From the NCBI GenBank assembly GCA_030141605.1, contig JAQGDQ010000101.1, forward strand, positions 253,017 through 317,016: a stretch of DNA of 64,000 nt. Reading direction: 5' to 3'. Shown piece by piece: positions 1 through 14,500 of this stretch (position 1 is the stretch's first letter; the number at the start of each line of letters is the position of its first letter). Source of the DNA: Tubiluchus corallicola (lineage: Eukaryota; Priapulida; Priapulimorpha; Priapulimorphida; Tubiluchidae). The notes beneath the pieces are model-generated. The model ran no database searches and was not told where the DNA came from. It saw only the letters and a program-made list of their open reading frames with translations. Both the position numbers and the translations under genes were made by a program.

Positions 1-706
1 CACCCACTTTTAAATCTCGCACAATTTCAATGCGGGAACACGCCGCGCGCTTATTCACATGTTGCTTTTCAGAAGGTGTTTATGGTGTGCTGAAACCACT
101 CAACTATTGTAAATTTCTTTTAATACACGTTTCTGTTGGTATACTGATGACAGAACGTAAATAAAAATAGCTCGTGTATACGGGGCGTTCCAAAGAAAAC
201 AGTACTCTAACAAGTACTATAAGCATACCAACGTTAGACCAGACAAGGCCAATATGCCCAATAAGTATGGTCATGCTGAAAGAATTGTTTGTAATTGTAG
301 CATTTTTATTATTTTTAATGACTGTGGTTTTAGATGTTCCTTGATATAATTGCAAATGTAGTTTTAATTGTGTATGTATTTTATGTAATCTGTGAGCTAG
401 CTGCGAAATACAGAATCTAATCTGATCTAATCTAATCTAATCATGCCACAAAATATGGCAGGAAAATTGGATTTTGTATAGAGCTAGGAAATAATAATAA
501 TTTTTATATTATTGTGAAGCTAAATGCAGAAGTGCAAGTTAAGTTTGTCATATTTTTACTGTATTGTTTTTTAATACCCTGTAGACTGACTCATTGATGA
601 AAATAGAAATCGCTGCACGACATGCATCAAAGTAAATTTTCAGTTACTTGTTCATCGTGGTTGATACTCTATTAAAATTAATAGCTATACATTTGCTTTT
701 TTGCAG
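1..706. other. AT-rich noncoding stretch, probably intron
   Basis: No convincing exon is seen. It ends at a pyrimidine-rich acceptor (TTTTTTGCAG at 697-706) that opens the terminal exon at 707, so at least the right part is probably the last intron of that gene. A short run of TCTAA/TCTGA units lies at about 415-442. Confidence 0.45.
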
Positions 707-790
707 TTTTATACGATTGCGCAAGAATATAAACGTATCCCGGAATTGGAAAGAGCGAAAAGAGAAGTCGCAGAGCTGAGGAGCTCATAG
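707..790 (+). CDS. Terminal coding exon of an unrecognised gene
   Basis: After the acceptor ending at 706, one frame is open for 27 codons and stops at TAG 788-790. The peptide begins FYTIAQEYKRIPELERAK and ends AELRSS. It is highly charged and helical in character, as expected of a coiled-coil C-terminus. A 3' UTR with AATAAA follows within 100 bases, which supports a true gene end. I do not recognise the family. The upstream exons lie left of the window. Confidence 0.5.
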   Translation, partial: FYTIAQEYKRIPELERAKREVAELRSS

Positions 791-890
791 ACTCTACTCT
801 ATTGCCAATAGGACATGTTCTCTATTGTTTAGTGATAATTGCGTCCCCGTGTTTTGTTGTAAATTAATAAAATTATGTAGTCGCTTTGTT
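791..890 (+). other. 3' UTR with polyadenylation signal
   Basis: AATAAA lies at 866-871, 76 bases after the stop codon at 788-790, followed by T/G-rich sequence. This is a plausible transcript end for the terminal exon at 707-790. Confidence 0.45.
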
Positions 891-2153
891 TGTGATAACT
901 TCTTTGCAACGTGGCCTATCGTTAGATGCTGCCATCATAATTATGCTGCTGTTCATACGTTTTGCCTTTCTGAACGTGACATACTTAGCTGCGTAATTAG
1001 TGAGAACTTAGCTTGATGCAGCCTAGCATCCCATTCAACTTGCCATAAAGGCAAAATTTTCTGTGGATTGATTGCAGACTTGCAGTTTTGCTAAATGAAA
1101 AGAAAGTCCAAGAATTTCAAATCAGTAAAAAAAGTAAAGCAGTTCTCCTACTCTTCTGTCTGTTGTATTGTGAACTTGTCAATTTTTTACAATAATCAGG
1201 CGCCGAAAGTCCTTAATTTAATTAAATTTATTAACACTCAATTAAAATTTACAGTGTATATACATAATTATAATAATACAACACTGTACATTACAATTCA
1301 ATAAAAAATTACTGTAAAAAAAGTAAAATTTTGAGTGTTGGGAGGCACAATGAGAAAAATTGCTTACGTATGCCTTTTATATTTCAGAATTATCAAGATC
1401 AGCTAAACATAACGTTTTACTCATTTAACAAACTTAACATTTGACATTTGTTGCTGTCACAAGCAGTTCGCAGAATTTGGAAGTGAGTTACCCATAAGTG
1501 AACAAATCGGTTTGAAAAAAATTAAAACGTTTTATAAAATTTAGTTCTATGTACAAAAACTTTCGTAGATCAGGTGGAGCCCCAGTAAAAATTTCTCAAA
1601 CCTACTTCTTTATGAATGATTTTATAGCACATACACGATCATTTTGAATTCGTCTTTTTTAATAGCATTAAATTTGAGCTTTTAGTCTGTCAGGGTATGA
1701 GTTATCAACCATAAAACATCTCAAAAGAGTTTACGATATCAATGTCATTCAGCTGATATGGACACCATTATTTGAAATGGTAATGCCAAGACCACGCACA
1801 ACAGCCGCTGATTCAGTTTGGTTATGTGAAATGAGGTGGTTATTACTGGGATTGTCTCTATCAATGTGTACAGCATTACACTTTTAGTAGCTATCTTTAC
1901 CTGGCACGTATTTGCCCATTCAATGTGCTATCTAATATTCGTTGCATATCATACGACCTGTTCTTGTAAAGGACTGACAGAACTTGACATCATCAGCAAA
2001 GATATAGTACCTTTCAGGCAAATCATTGATGAAAACAAAATGCAGGGCCTATTTCAGGGGGGGGGAGTGGGGATACTTCCCCAGGGCCTCACCCTCCAGG
2101 GGGCCTCGCGCCGAGGTAACATTTTTTTGGTTTATGCGAACATACTGCCTCGC

Positions 2154-2220
<67 letters not shown>

Positions 2221-5100
2221 CCGCACGCGCGCCGTTTGCCTTGTGCGGCTCGGTGCGATGTTCAGCTGTTTTCAATTTCAGAATTTCTAACACCGGGTGA
2301 TCACCCGATTGCAAGATTGCTACTTGACAAGTATTAAGGACTGGTCTTGAGAATAAAGCAGTTTTTCTTTCAATTGTTCTTTCCTTTAACAACTGTATAA
2401 CTTCATATTTTCTCTTCGAAAATGCTTCTCCGGCGTTCTAGCAGTTCAAAAATTTTGCTTTTCTTTTGAATATTAGATTTACAACTACCAGTTTCCATTC
2501 TGTTGGTAAAACACCATCAACGAAAGACGTTTCACAAGTAATTGAAGAGGTGCAAATTACACATTAGCAAGAGATTTCATCTGAAGTTCGACGTTTGATA
2601 ACGCTGGACCAAAGCAAAATAATTACTAATGTTTAGTATTACTAGCAGATCAAGTATATGGGCGTAATATCAAGGTTTTACATGAAAGATTGTTACCAGA
2701 AGACCAGAATGCTCATCTTCGTTGAAAAAATTCATCGCCACATAAACTTATTGGAAAAGTAAAATTATTTGCAACAAAATTGTTTTCCAGTATTTTGGGA
2801 TCAAATATCTGTATGAAAAAGTATAAAAACTAGAACAGTATTATGCAACCTGAATACTTTAGCGAAAATTTTGCGTAGTCTACTATCCGAATCTGAGTTT
2901 TAGCCACTGAGAAGGATATTCCAATTATATCTATAGGTACAAAAATAGGTATAAAACGACTATTGCATGACCAATTTACAAGACTTATTATGCAAGCACT
3001 AACATTCGATTTTGAACCGCCTAAGTTATGCAGGCTAAACGTTGTGAATATAATAATCAAGAAGGCCTACTAACTATCAACCTTATTGGTAATGAAATTT
3101 TGTTCTGTACAGTAGTAGCTAACAACATCCTACTGTGTTTTGTATAGTGCTTAGGTCGGTATATTATATTCTTATGTTATAGAACAATGCCAAGTTTTAA
3201 ATTTGAAAAACGAAAGCTAACTATACACACTCTTACGCTATACATTAATTTTGGTATGTTTAAGTATATCCTGTAAGAGCATTTACCATGGTGTTTGAGA
3301 GTAGTCATGACCCTGTGGAGCAGCAAGCCAGTTAACGTACCCGACTGGCCATTGTGAGATGGACTCCTGCTGGCTGACTGAAGTTTTGCGATCTCTCTAC
3401 TGGTTTATGTTTACTGTTTGGTAGCCATGGCATAATAATACCTGATCGAAATTTGAATGAAATACTTTATATTCTGTTTCAGTAATTTATTGAAAGCTTT
3501 TTACCATCTACCATTTACCACTATATCATATTTACCATCTCTGCAGCCGTAGTGTTAGTCCTTGGGCTAAAGTTAACATTAGTATTAACAACGAACAAAA
3601 CAGAAAACGACTATGTTGCCTTTGGCAGGAAGATTAACAGCAAACCTAGTCATAGATGTTATAGTATGGTTGTCACAGGCTCCATAGAGTGTAGAGTGCC
3701 ATCGATAGGTAGACTATTAAACTATTTGTATTCTGAGCAGAAACCGTGATTAACACGTGATTTAAAAAAAACAAGCTCTCTGTGCATTAGTGAATCTGCT
3801 CTTGGCTAACTCGAAACCATGGTCCCGTGTGTCGCTAAACATCACCAGTCCAACAAGAAAGATGGGATAGAAATATCAATTCAAATAAATTTTATTTTCT
3901 CAATAGCCGTTAAAATTCGTCATAATTATTTTTACATTTCATTGCAGCTGAGAAGGAGCAGCGAAAGACCTATTGGTCACTTGGTCAGCTGCCCCTTATT
4001 AAAAATACAAGTTTACTTACAGGCTCATGACATTTTTCAGGTGTTTGCATATATATATATACATATATACAAACATACATATATAAACATTATAGTATTA
4101 AAAATAGATTTGGTATTAAATTAAGTATTAAGTAGCAGAAATGTATATTTAATCTAGTCATATTTTCAAAGGGCGGAAAAATGGTAAGCGAGAAATTCTT
4201 AAGAATTGAATACGAGGTTACATTGTGAATAATAATTGTTATCTTTCAGGCTAGATTGGGTACAGTGAAGCCAGGTGTATTAATTCTAGAGTGACATTAT
4301 TCATTTTGCATTACCTGTAGAGTTTGTTTGACATGCTTGGCCGCTCTTGTATTGAGTGGTTAGATAGCTATAGAATAGGAAAAATCCTGTTTTAGTGATA
4401 TAGTAGCTGTGAGTTCAGTAGGCCACTGTTGTAGAACCAGTATGTCTTTTTGTGATTTCTGAAGATTGGCTTGAAATTTGTTATACAGATCCTCAAACGT
4501 TTGTAAGTTTATTTATTTGCTTAATAGTTTCTGTTGGTGTTTATTTGATAATAATTCTTATCATCTCTAGCCATTGCCTAATTATTGATTTTTTGCAACT
4601 GTTTAAAGTGCATGCGTATGCGCGTGTTTTTGCGTAGGCGTGCATGTGTGTGCATGTGCATGCTGATTTGTGAATATGCTAGGAAGTTTGTTGGTTAGCA
4701 AATTTTTGCGTTGGTTTTGTAATGCCATATGTAATGGTTTAATTTTGAATCATCTTCTGCTTCAGTGTGCTTGTTGTTGATTTGTTAACGCTTGTTTCTC
4801 GTTTACTCGCACATTTACTGTTGCTTTATTTTTGTTGATATTCTTTTTTCTTGTTCTATTGCAGTTTCACCTTCTTCTTTTTTACAATGAGTGGAAAATG
4901 AAAATAAAATCTGTAAAACAAATAGCCAGTTTTCTACAATAATAATAGTTATACTATATGCATAAATTTACGGTAAAACAGGTACAGTAATGTAAAGATG
5001 CAATACAAAAAATCAATAAATATATCTGAATATATATAGATAAATTTTAAATTCGAAATAAACATATATCATAGCACCCGTGCAAAACTTCTAAGCTTTA
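891..5100. other. Intergenic region, no gene seen
   Basis: AT-rich DNA between the 3' end of the upstream gene and the presumed SCAF promoter. All open frames are short and without family resemblance. It contains the CT microsatellite near 2.15 kb, a short TATA/CATA run near 4050-4085, and AATAAA-like signals (for example about 4905) with no associated exon. Confidence 0.5.
2151..2218. repeat. (CT)n microsatellite
   Basis: Uninterrupted dinucleotide run of about 34 units. It creates artefactual Ser-Leu and Arg-Glu reading frames. Confidence 0.95.
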
Positions 5101-5528
5101 ATGAAGTCACCTGGCTCGCGCTTATTATGGTCGTCACGGACAAGCAGAGCCTCTCTTCATATAGATCTTACATAGACATAGCTTACCAAAACACCTATTG
5201 CAAGTACTCCTTAGCAATCACTTTTGACAGTTTTCTTATCTGTAGTAATTGCTGACTGTTGTGGACATGTGATCAAAGCCTCAGTGATTTAGATCACATG
5301 TTTAGAAGTGTGGTCTGAAACTCAATGTGCCCGGTCTAATTCAAGTTTTTCTCACAGGATGCCGCCAGGCATCAGCACGAGAAAAAAGCCGAAGTTGTCG
5401 CGCCATTTGCAGTGCTTGCTTGGAGGTTTTGCGTGACTTGAGAAGTTATTTATATTTTATAAACGGTCCGACGATACAGTAGGGCCAAAGGTCATATAAA
5501 CTTGAAAGAATTAAGCTATAGTTTACTC
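5100..5528 (+). promoter_or_regulatory. Presumed SCAF promoter and 5' UTR region
   Basis: This block precedes the SCAF start codon and is locally richer in CpG than its surroundings (5107-5160 and 5370-5450). It includes CGCGCCATTTGC near 5399, which resembles a YY1 core. No TATA box at a convincing distance was found and the transcription start cannot be placed. The assignment rests on position. Confidence 0.3.
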
Positions 5529-5561
5529 ATGATGGAGATTATAACTACATTTAGTAATGAG
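5529..5561 (+). CDS. SCAF4/SCAF8: SCAF exon 1 (start codon)
   Basis: Two adjacent ATGs (5529 and 5532) begin M-MEIITTFSNE, followed by the donor GTACAT. This matches the family N-terminus, where an ME..xxFNxEL motif leads directly into KPPISKAKM. The phase-0 end fits the phase-0 start of the exon at 6154. The second ATG is the more likely start by comparison with vertebrate SCAF8. Confidence 0.8.
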
Positions 5562-8500
5562 GTACATAAAATTATCAATGATTATCGGTGTTATTAGTAG
5601 GCCTCATAAATTCCTAACATTAATCTGTAGATGATAGATTTACCTGATAATGGCTTAGATATTCTTTGGCATGGTCTACTCTATTGATAGGCCTACAGAT
5701 TTTTGCCTTGAAGATGTTAAGTCGTTGCAAAATAGAGGAAGGTACATTCAGTGTCAAAGACAGGTTAGCTCCAGTGGTTTATAAATTCAAATAAATAGAT
5801 AGTTGCTGCTCTAAACATGCTTAGATTTAGATTTATTTATTCATCAATCTTATGCAACTTAGTGATTGCATATATAATTATAGATGTATAAGAACGCTAG
5901 TTTATTTAATAATCCTTGTGGAACTAACATTTGATCGATTTCAATTACAGTTAAAATCATAGACTGTAAAACTGATTCCAGGCGCCAGCTAACCAGCTTA
6001 TTAAAGGCTACGAACTTAAATTACAAACGTTATGCTAATCAAAATTTAAGATTGCTATTTACTTTTATATTGTTTTCATACATTTCCGTGATAATGCTAG
6101 TCACACAGTAAATTAACTCTAAAGTTGATGAGAGGCGATTTAATCATTTTTAGCTTGCTGGTTTGTACAAGACAAAGCCACCGATTTCGAAGGCTAAAAT
6201 GGTGTTGATCACAAAGTGTGCAATGAAAGCGGGCAAATTTTTCAAGCACATTGTTCACAATGTGGAAAAGTTCATTGCTAAGGTACGTTATTAATGCTGC
6301 TTGGTATATTTACAGTATTATTTTTATATGCATTGTGTTATTTTTGTATTAACTGTTGTATTTCCTTTACAAATATCTTTACAGTTAAATAACAATCATT
6401 ATTTCTTAACGAAAGCAGAATTACTGAGTTAAAAATTTGGATGGTGAAAATTGCGCTAGTTTCAGTAGTTTGTCATCAGTGATGGGTGAAAGCACAGTGA
6501 ATGCCTCCAAATTTGGCCCTCTTGAGGACAAAAGAATTTCACTTAGGTGTTTGTATAATATAGCAAATGAAAGCTCTTGTTCTGTGTATCATAAAACTAT
6601 TTGGTTTATAAATTAGATGAAAGGTTACAAAGTTATGGCAATTTTAAGAAAACATATTTCTTAATTGCATAAGGAAGACAATCAGCATTTCATGTTAAAA
6701 TGCTTTTCTAACAGCTTTATTAACATAGTTTACTTTTCAAGCATCAATTAGTAGGTTGCTAGCTACAGAAGTGGTTCAGTGACATGGAAATACAAATTAT
6801 GTGAAATACATATTTTAAACATACTCTGTGACATATTTTAAACATACTCTGTGACATTAACTAGGAGAATTTTTGTCGTAATGCATAATTTGTAACGTTT
6901 TTTAATATTTTTAAGTAAAAATAAATCAAATTGTTGTTGTCAAACCTCTATATTCATTTTCTAAATTAAACTAACACATTTTTCCTAAAAAAGCTTAGTT
7001 TTTGATAAATTTAAGCTACAAGTATAGATCAGCTAATATGTCAGAGTTTGTAGATATTCTATGTTTTATTAATAAATTTAGCCCTTCAAGCCATTTCTTT
7101 TAACATATGTAACAAAGAAACCAGCCTACTGACATCAATTCGTAATGGTTTTTGATATTTTTAAGTAAAAATAAACCAAATTATTGTTGTTATCAAACCT
7201 CTATTTCTTTTTCTAAATTAAACTAACACAGTTTTACTAAAAAAGCTTAGTTTTTAATAAAATTAAACTGCAAGTATAGATCAGCTAGTATGTCAGAGTT
7301 TGTAGATATACTACGTTTTATTAATAAATTTAGCCCTTCGAGCCATTTTTTTGACATATGTAACAAAGAAACCAGCCTACTGACATCATTTCTGTTTATC
7401 TAACTAACAAATGCTCATACATATGCTCCAATGTTTCTCATAACATACGAGGAATTCTATGTTTTCACAAAGCAGATACTTTGAACATCATCCAGAAGGC
7501 AGTTTGCACATTTGTGTTGACCTAATGGATAGACATGGTCATTTAAGTCTGTACTACTGTGTATTATTGCAAACTATATGTAATTTCTGCTTTCTGCATA
7601 ATATAAAGACATTAACATCAGGAAAAAGCAGTAATTAAATTTCAATTGTTTTTATTTTTCGTATAAGCCACTAAAATGATCTAAAAACAGTTGTTGACGT
7701 ATGGACAGACATATGAATGCATACCTCGAAAATGTCATTTTGGCAAAACTGTATTAATTATCAAATAAATTATGCGTAAACGAAAGAGGGCCACAGGCAA
7801 CTTGCAAAAACAGGTAAATGGTACTGTATTCAAAGTGCCACTAAACTTTTACTTATAATGGCAGACAGCTGAAACTTTTCGAAATTATGCAGCATGATTA
7901 GCACATCACATTAAATTAATCGATTGGAATTGTTTTCTAAATAAAATGAAACACTGAGGTCTTAAATTTATTTTTGTCGTTAAAAATGCAATGGAGGCAT
8001 CACTGTGCTTTTACCCTGCTTCATTATTAGCTAGTTACATATCATTAAAAATCTGCGTGTCATATTTTTAGTGTCCACCACATTACAAGGTTCCTGGACT
8101 GTACGTGATTGATTCTATTATCAAGCAGTCACGACATCAGTTTGGAGTGGAGAAAGATCTTTATGGTGCGAGATTTGCCAAGAATTTTGAGGCAACGTTT
8201 ACCCACATTTTACAGTGTCCTGAAACTGATAAGGTAATTTTGACTTGTGATCTCAGGTAAAAAATTACTGTACAAGTTCCTCTAAGCTTTCTTGAAGCTA
8301 CAACTGTCATTTTGAATTCTCACTAAAAATGTAGTTTACATTTCTGATATCAATTCTTTGAGTGCATGAAAGCACTACTAAATTAGAACGACTGGAAAAT
8401 TTTGCAGCTCCACTGCAACTTCAACCCAAGGCTTTCTGTGATCGCCAGCCAAGAATTTTAGAAAAATTTTCTTTACTTTCAGGCAAAGGTCAAGAAGGTT

Positions 8501-11500
8501 TTAAATATTTGGCTCAAACATGGTGTGTTCAGTTCAGATGTGATTCAGCCTCTGTTACGTCTGGTTGACAAAGGTGAACGTAAGTGTAGTTAGCTTGCAG
8601 CTAGCAAAAACACTAACATTTGCATAGCTTAATGCATAGTTGATAGTACTTAACATGGAGTAGGATATAGTTTCCCTATTGCTTAATACCTATTGCGTTG
8701 TGACATGTTTGTTCTTGCTACTCATTGTATTTCATGTAATTGTGTTTACTGGATGTCAAAGTGATGGGTGATTCTGAAATTTTGTAATTTGATTTTAATC
8801 TTGTTCTTGTAACTTGATAACATGATTAATCTTTTGTGGCGATTTTTTTAGTGTTTCAGACGTATTTTCAATGATTTCAGTGAAATATAGTCGATAAACT
8901 TTTTTTGCCGCTGTCTGTCATTTTTGTACTTGAAAACTGTTTTTATTGACACGCATATTCGTTAACTACTTTGTGACTACGTCACTACACATGTCCATGT
9001 GCCAACGAATAATTTGAAGCCCCCAGTTTGCAACACTGTGATTTGCAATGGTGCACATTGTGTAAGGTAACAAAAAAGAAGAGAAAATGCAATTATTCTG
9101 TTTATTTGTGCTAAAACATTGCCTTTTAGTGTGTAACACGTATATTTTGCCCCTCGATTAATTGAATTACTGTTCAATCGCCGATTATATTGATTTATTT
9201 GCTGTTGTAATTGGGATTAATTCGATCAATCTATTAATCGCCCATCAGTGCTAGATGAGGTTTTTCGCTAAATGGAAAATTTACACAGCAATCCGCCTGA
9301 AAAATTTGCTTCTGGTTTACATACCACTGAAAGAATGTTGCTGTTTTAGAATGTGATTAATAACTCTCAACAAATTAAATGAATTGATGTTAGATGCAAT
9401 TTTTTTCTAGGCCTATTATATACTTACAACCTTTTAAGAAAAAGAAAAGGTCACTCATGCTCATTTTGTTCAATTTTACGCTTTCAGTTTTGTAGTTTTG
9501 CCCTGAAGTTATATTGATGTTGATTTTAATTTGTGTATGCACATGTTTGATTTGCTAAATAGTCTGTTCTATTTCAGCACCGCCACCACCTCCAAAACCA
9601 GGTGCTAGTCAAGAAGAGGTAGGATCTTGGACATATTTTTATACATTATCACATTTTATTTATTATAATTATGAACCTTAATAATTCAAAGAAAAATAGT
9701 TTATAATTTTAATACAGTAAGTCCTTGCTTAAGGACATGCCTCATTTAGTGACGTTTCATTTTAATGACGCTGAACATATAACACCTTTTTGTCACTTTT
9801 AACAACGTATATTTTGTTTTGACGACTTTAACGAAACTGCTCAATGTAGTTTTTTATTTTATCAAGAACTTTTTGCTTTGAAACATTAAAATGTTACTTT
9901 CTACATTATTCTGTTCTACAAATGCTCAAGTAATGTAAAATAGTACAATTACTTGTGTTTTTGCTTTCCCTCTTACTGTTAAAATTTAGTGCTAGCTGTT
10001 CGTATCAAGTGAAACCAATTTGTAAATTTATATGCCTCCAGGCACCTAGGTTACAAAGTAACCTTCTCTGCTTACAAAGTACGTCCAATGATCCCTAGTG
10101 TTAATGCCTCTCTGTGATCATCCAAAATTCATCCCACTGCATTTGCAATATTAGATCACTCACCTTAATTAGATTAGTTTTTATTTAGATATTTAATTGT
10201 TGGTCATGCCATCATTTCAATGTAAATGTTATGATCTAAATCTTTTGACTATTGCTGTTGTTATCAACTTCGTGAGCATTGCATTTGCTAGGACGTTGGC
10301 ATATGTTATTGCATTTATTTGTAGGATCCACAGTTGTTATTGCAATCAATTCAGGAACAGTTGGCTGGTCAACCTCCCGGTGCTCCTATTGATAATGCTT
10401 TAATGATACAAATACAGACATTGACTGAAAAATTAATACAACAGGTTTGTTTGTTTACTTTGTCAGCATTTTAGAGGACATTATATTATTTGATGAATGC
10501 AGTTAATTTAATTACTTTGTTTTCCAAAATATTGTTTTATCATAATTGGTTCATATGGTTATTTTATTTTTTATTTTTTGTTCAGACTTAATTGTTTATA
10601 TAATCAATATTACTGAAGCATGAGATAAATGTTTTTGCTTTATTTTTTTTTAGGATTCATCATCATTGCATTAGTAAATGTGCAACAGGCGCAGTAATTC
10701 ACATTGCGATACGGGAACAGTAATTCAAATTGCGATACGGGTGCAGTATTTTACATTGTGACACAGGCACAGCATTGTGACACGGGCGCAGTAATTCACA
10801 TTGTGATATGGGCACAGTATTTCACATTGTGACATGGGCTCAGTAATTCACATTGTGATACGGGCGCAGTAATTCACGGTGTGACACGGGCGCAGTAATT
10901 GATGTGATATGGGAGTAGTAATTCACATTGTGATACGGGCGCAATAATTCACATTGTGATACAGACGCAGTAATTCACAGTGTGACACGGGCTCAGTAAT
11001 TGATGTGACACGGGCGCAGTAATTGACATGATATGAGACTTGTAATTCACGTTGTGAATAGGGGCGAGTAACTTTCATTGTGATGCGGGAGCAATAATTC
11101 GCATTGTGATGATATAGGCGCACTAATTCACACTGTGATAGGGGCACAGTAATTCTCATTGTGAAACGGGAGCAGTAAATCACATTGTGATATGAGCGCA
11201 GTAATTCTCATTGTGAAACGGGAACAGTAACTCATATTGTGATTTGGGTGCGCATTTGTTTTACTGTCATTCTTGACTTCATGTATTACATGTCTTATTA
11301 CTTTTGTAATGGACAAGGGTGCATGGGATTCTCAAGATAGATAAAGAATGATCAGCAACAACTCTTTCATTTTCCATGATGGAGTTGTTGCTTTGGTCAT
11401 GCAAAATTGCAAATAATCGCAAAAATTCTTCTGCATAATATGCACTAGAGCACATATCAACACACTAGAGCTCAAAGCCATATCAACGAATGTGCACAAT

Positions 11501-14500
11501 ACTGCACATTATTATAAAACGTGTGATCAACATGCAGTGTGCATTGTACGACGCATATTCAACAAAACTGCCTTGTAGGCAATTTGAATATAGCCAGGTA
11601 AGCTTTGTCCCAAGATTTTGTGCCGCATTGGCTCTACCAACTCTACATCTCCCTGTTGCTTAGTGCCTGATACTTGGCAATAGTTTTTATTTGCCAGATA
11701 AGTGCCAGATAAATAGGCATTGGCATTAAACATGCCTGCTTTCATTACAATTGCCAACTGCCAAATGGGCAAACTAAACTATGTCCATACATTATCGCCA
11801 TTACCAAATAAACGCTGTGCCAAATAGATGGCACTGATTATCCCCAGTGATCAAATGCCATATAGGCACTCCATATTCCTAATATCCTATTGCCAAATGG
11901 CACTACTTTAAACAACCTATGGTCATTCAGACTTCGTGCCGTACAGGCACCTCTCTATGTCCGAATGCCAAACAGACATTTTTGAAGACTCTGTTGTGTC
12001 AAAAGTTTCTGTTTCCTGGCCAAAAAGTCCAGTGCCAAATGTGCACTTCCGGCTTCTTCATTATGTCAAATAAGCATTATTGCATTTATGCTTACTTGGT
12101 AAGTATTTTGCACACAACCCTGGAAAAAATGCCTTGTAGTTTTCACACTAGTTGTGTTGATTTATAGCCATCCGGGAGTCTTGTATTGCACGTTTTATTA
12201 TGTGCTTTATTTAATGGTGGCTTCTAGATATTTTGCCATACTTCATAGTTGAATCTTGTGCTCAGTGCTCAGTGGATAACAAAAGACAATTTTTGCGAAT
12301 ATTTATTTTTGCGGACCTGCCGTTCTAAAACTATTTTTTGCTAAATTAATTTTTTTGCTTCTGTGTTTAATATCAGTGATGTAATTACTTCTTTTATTTT
12401 TAATTTACATTCTGCAATTATTTTGAATTAAGCAAACTGCATTCTTTATTTGTAAGTAAATTTGAATTTAGTAAATGTTGCAGTTATGAAGTTTAGCTAA
12501 AATTTAAATTTTTATTAATTTAATCGTCATGGGCAACAGTGTTCGTCTTCGTAGTTTAAACTGTTTTAATTTCCTAGACCAAATCAATTGTTTAAGTTAT
12601 GCAAAAGTTTGAAGTCTTTCTAAGCTATGTTTTCACATCAGATTTTAGTACGAATTATTTTATTTTATTAATATTTTTTGCCTTTTTTGTAATACTTCGT
12701 AATTTTTATAAATGAAAGTTAAGAGACTAATTAAATTGTACTTTATTTCATATTTGTAAGAAGTTTTTTTTTCATTTTTTTTTCAGACTTTGGATCAAAG
12801 TAGTGGAAGGTAAGATCTATCCACTGAGCACTGTTATGATTAAGATTCACTATTAAAGTATGGCAATCTGTACGATATATTTAAGTGGTTTGCTTAAGAT
12901 ACTATTTGAACTATGTGACAATCTGCACCCATTTAAATTTAAAAACAGTTACAGCATAAAAATTGTCAAGTTTAAGACAAGTTATCAGCGCATTTTTAAG
13001 CTTAACTGTTGAAGTAATGAAATTTATACAACTGAATTTATAAATTTTAGTAATGTTATAAACTAATATATATGGTAAGTGTGTCATGTTATGAAAACAA
13101 TTTTTATTGAAAACTAAACGTACATGTATGACATATGTCTGTCCTCCTATTAGCACTGTGTTGTTTACATTTTTATGTGGGTAATGTTAGTGCTGCTTGC
13201 CATCTTTTTTCTTTTTGCAAAATGTAAAATCTACTGGAATTTGCCAGATGTGCCAAATGTGTTCACTAAATCGATGCAAAAGAAGTTAAAGTCTTAGCCA
13301 AAACTTTCTTTTCACAGTTAAATCAGCTAGTATGCGTTTTTAGAGTTTCTAATCTGAGGACAATTCTATACTGAGATTTATAATGGCTAGGGCAAATGAT
13401 CACTTTTTTGTTTCTTTTACTAGGTAAACAGAGATTACCAAAAATCAATTTGTTAGCTAAGGCAGCAGTTGGCTGACCTTAAAAACAGTTTCATTCATAG
13501 TAAATATAAGTTTTTTTCTACCAAAAAGAAATGGCTGTTTTTTTCTTTAGCTGTAGCTCACAAATAGGTACATGCTGTTTACAGTCAATAGGCTGTAAAG
13601 TTGCTTCTTCAGCATAAGTAGTAGACTTTTCATGCTTTGTAAACATTCCCAAGCAGCATAAGCTTTCTAAGCTCTAAGTTGTACAGAAATCACCCGTAGT
13701 ATGAATATGTGCAAGTTGTGCAACATTGAGTGTTAGTTTTCAGCTGCATACAGCTTTTGTTTTATTTTCCAAGCAGCATCTTATGCTGATATGTTTGATT
13801 GCAGTGATGTGCTGGCAAATCCTGATCTTCTGAAACAGATTCAAGATATTTCCAATGCGTTGCTGCAGTCTGAAACTGACGAACCAGCAGATGAGCACAA
13901 GTCGCCAGAAAGTGACAGGTGATTCTAAAACTACAGTATAAAAATTGGTGTATTCAAGAAAGAATTTACTTAGTTAGCTGGTTGTACCTTTTGAATATAA
14001 ACGCTTGTTTGTCACACCAAGTGTCATCATTATAGTTAAAATAAAATCACAACAGTAATCTGCCAATTGCAGATAAAAATTTTGAATGAAAATTTAAAGT
14101 AAAAAATATCTGCAACTTTAGTGGTGAAAAGTTTTATTTCTAACTATCATTATGAAAATTGCAAAAATTTTACAAAAAATGCTTAGTCGTTGGAGTATAA
14201 AAGTCTCAGAAATCTTGCCAGTTTCTCCTTACTTTTTTGCAAGCGCTTTTACTTTGCTTATTATACATATGTGAATGTTATGTATGGGTTGTTTGCCATT
14301 ATAAAGTTATAATTGTTCGATAATTCTCTTATTCCTGTCATTTATCTAGTTTCACAACTCCTATGTTTATGGTCTTTTTAAACTCTTAAACATGAATCCT
14401 TTGTTAGCTGCAAGCTTCGATGCAATCTTTTATCCTTTCTTTTGGCAAATTTTCCAATCAATTCTGATTCATTTTATGATTGTTGTACAAAATTTCTGGT

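Noticed and set aside
5713-5741. Alternative SCAF first exon (EDVKSLQNR-like reading before a GTACAT donor)
   Set aside because: It has no ATG, and its phase does not fit the exon at 6154. The ATG exon at 5529-5561 fits family sequence and phase.
8362-8568. 68-codon frame overlapping SCAF exon 4
   Set aside because: It spans the acceptor in a different frame from the conserved CID sequence.
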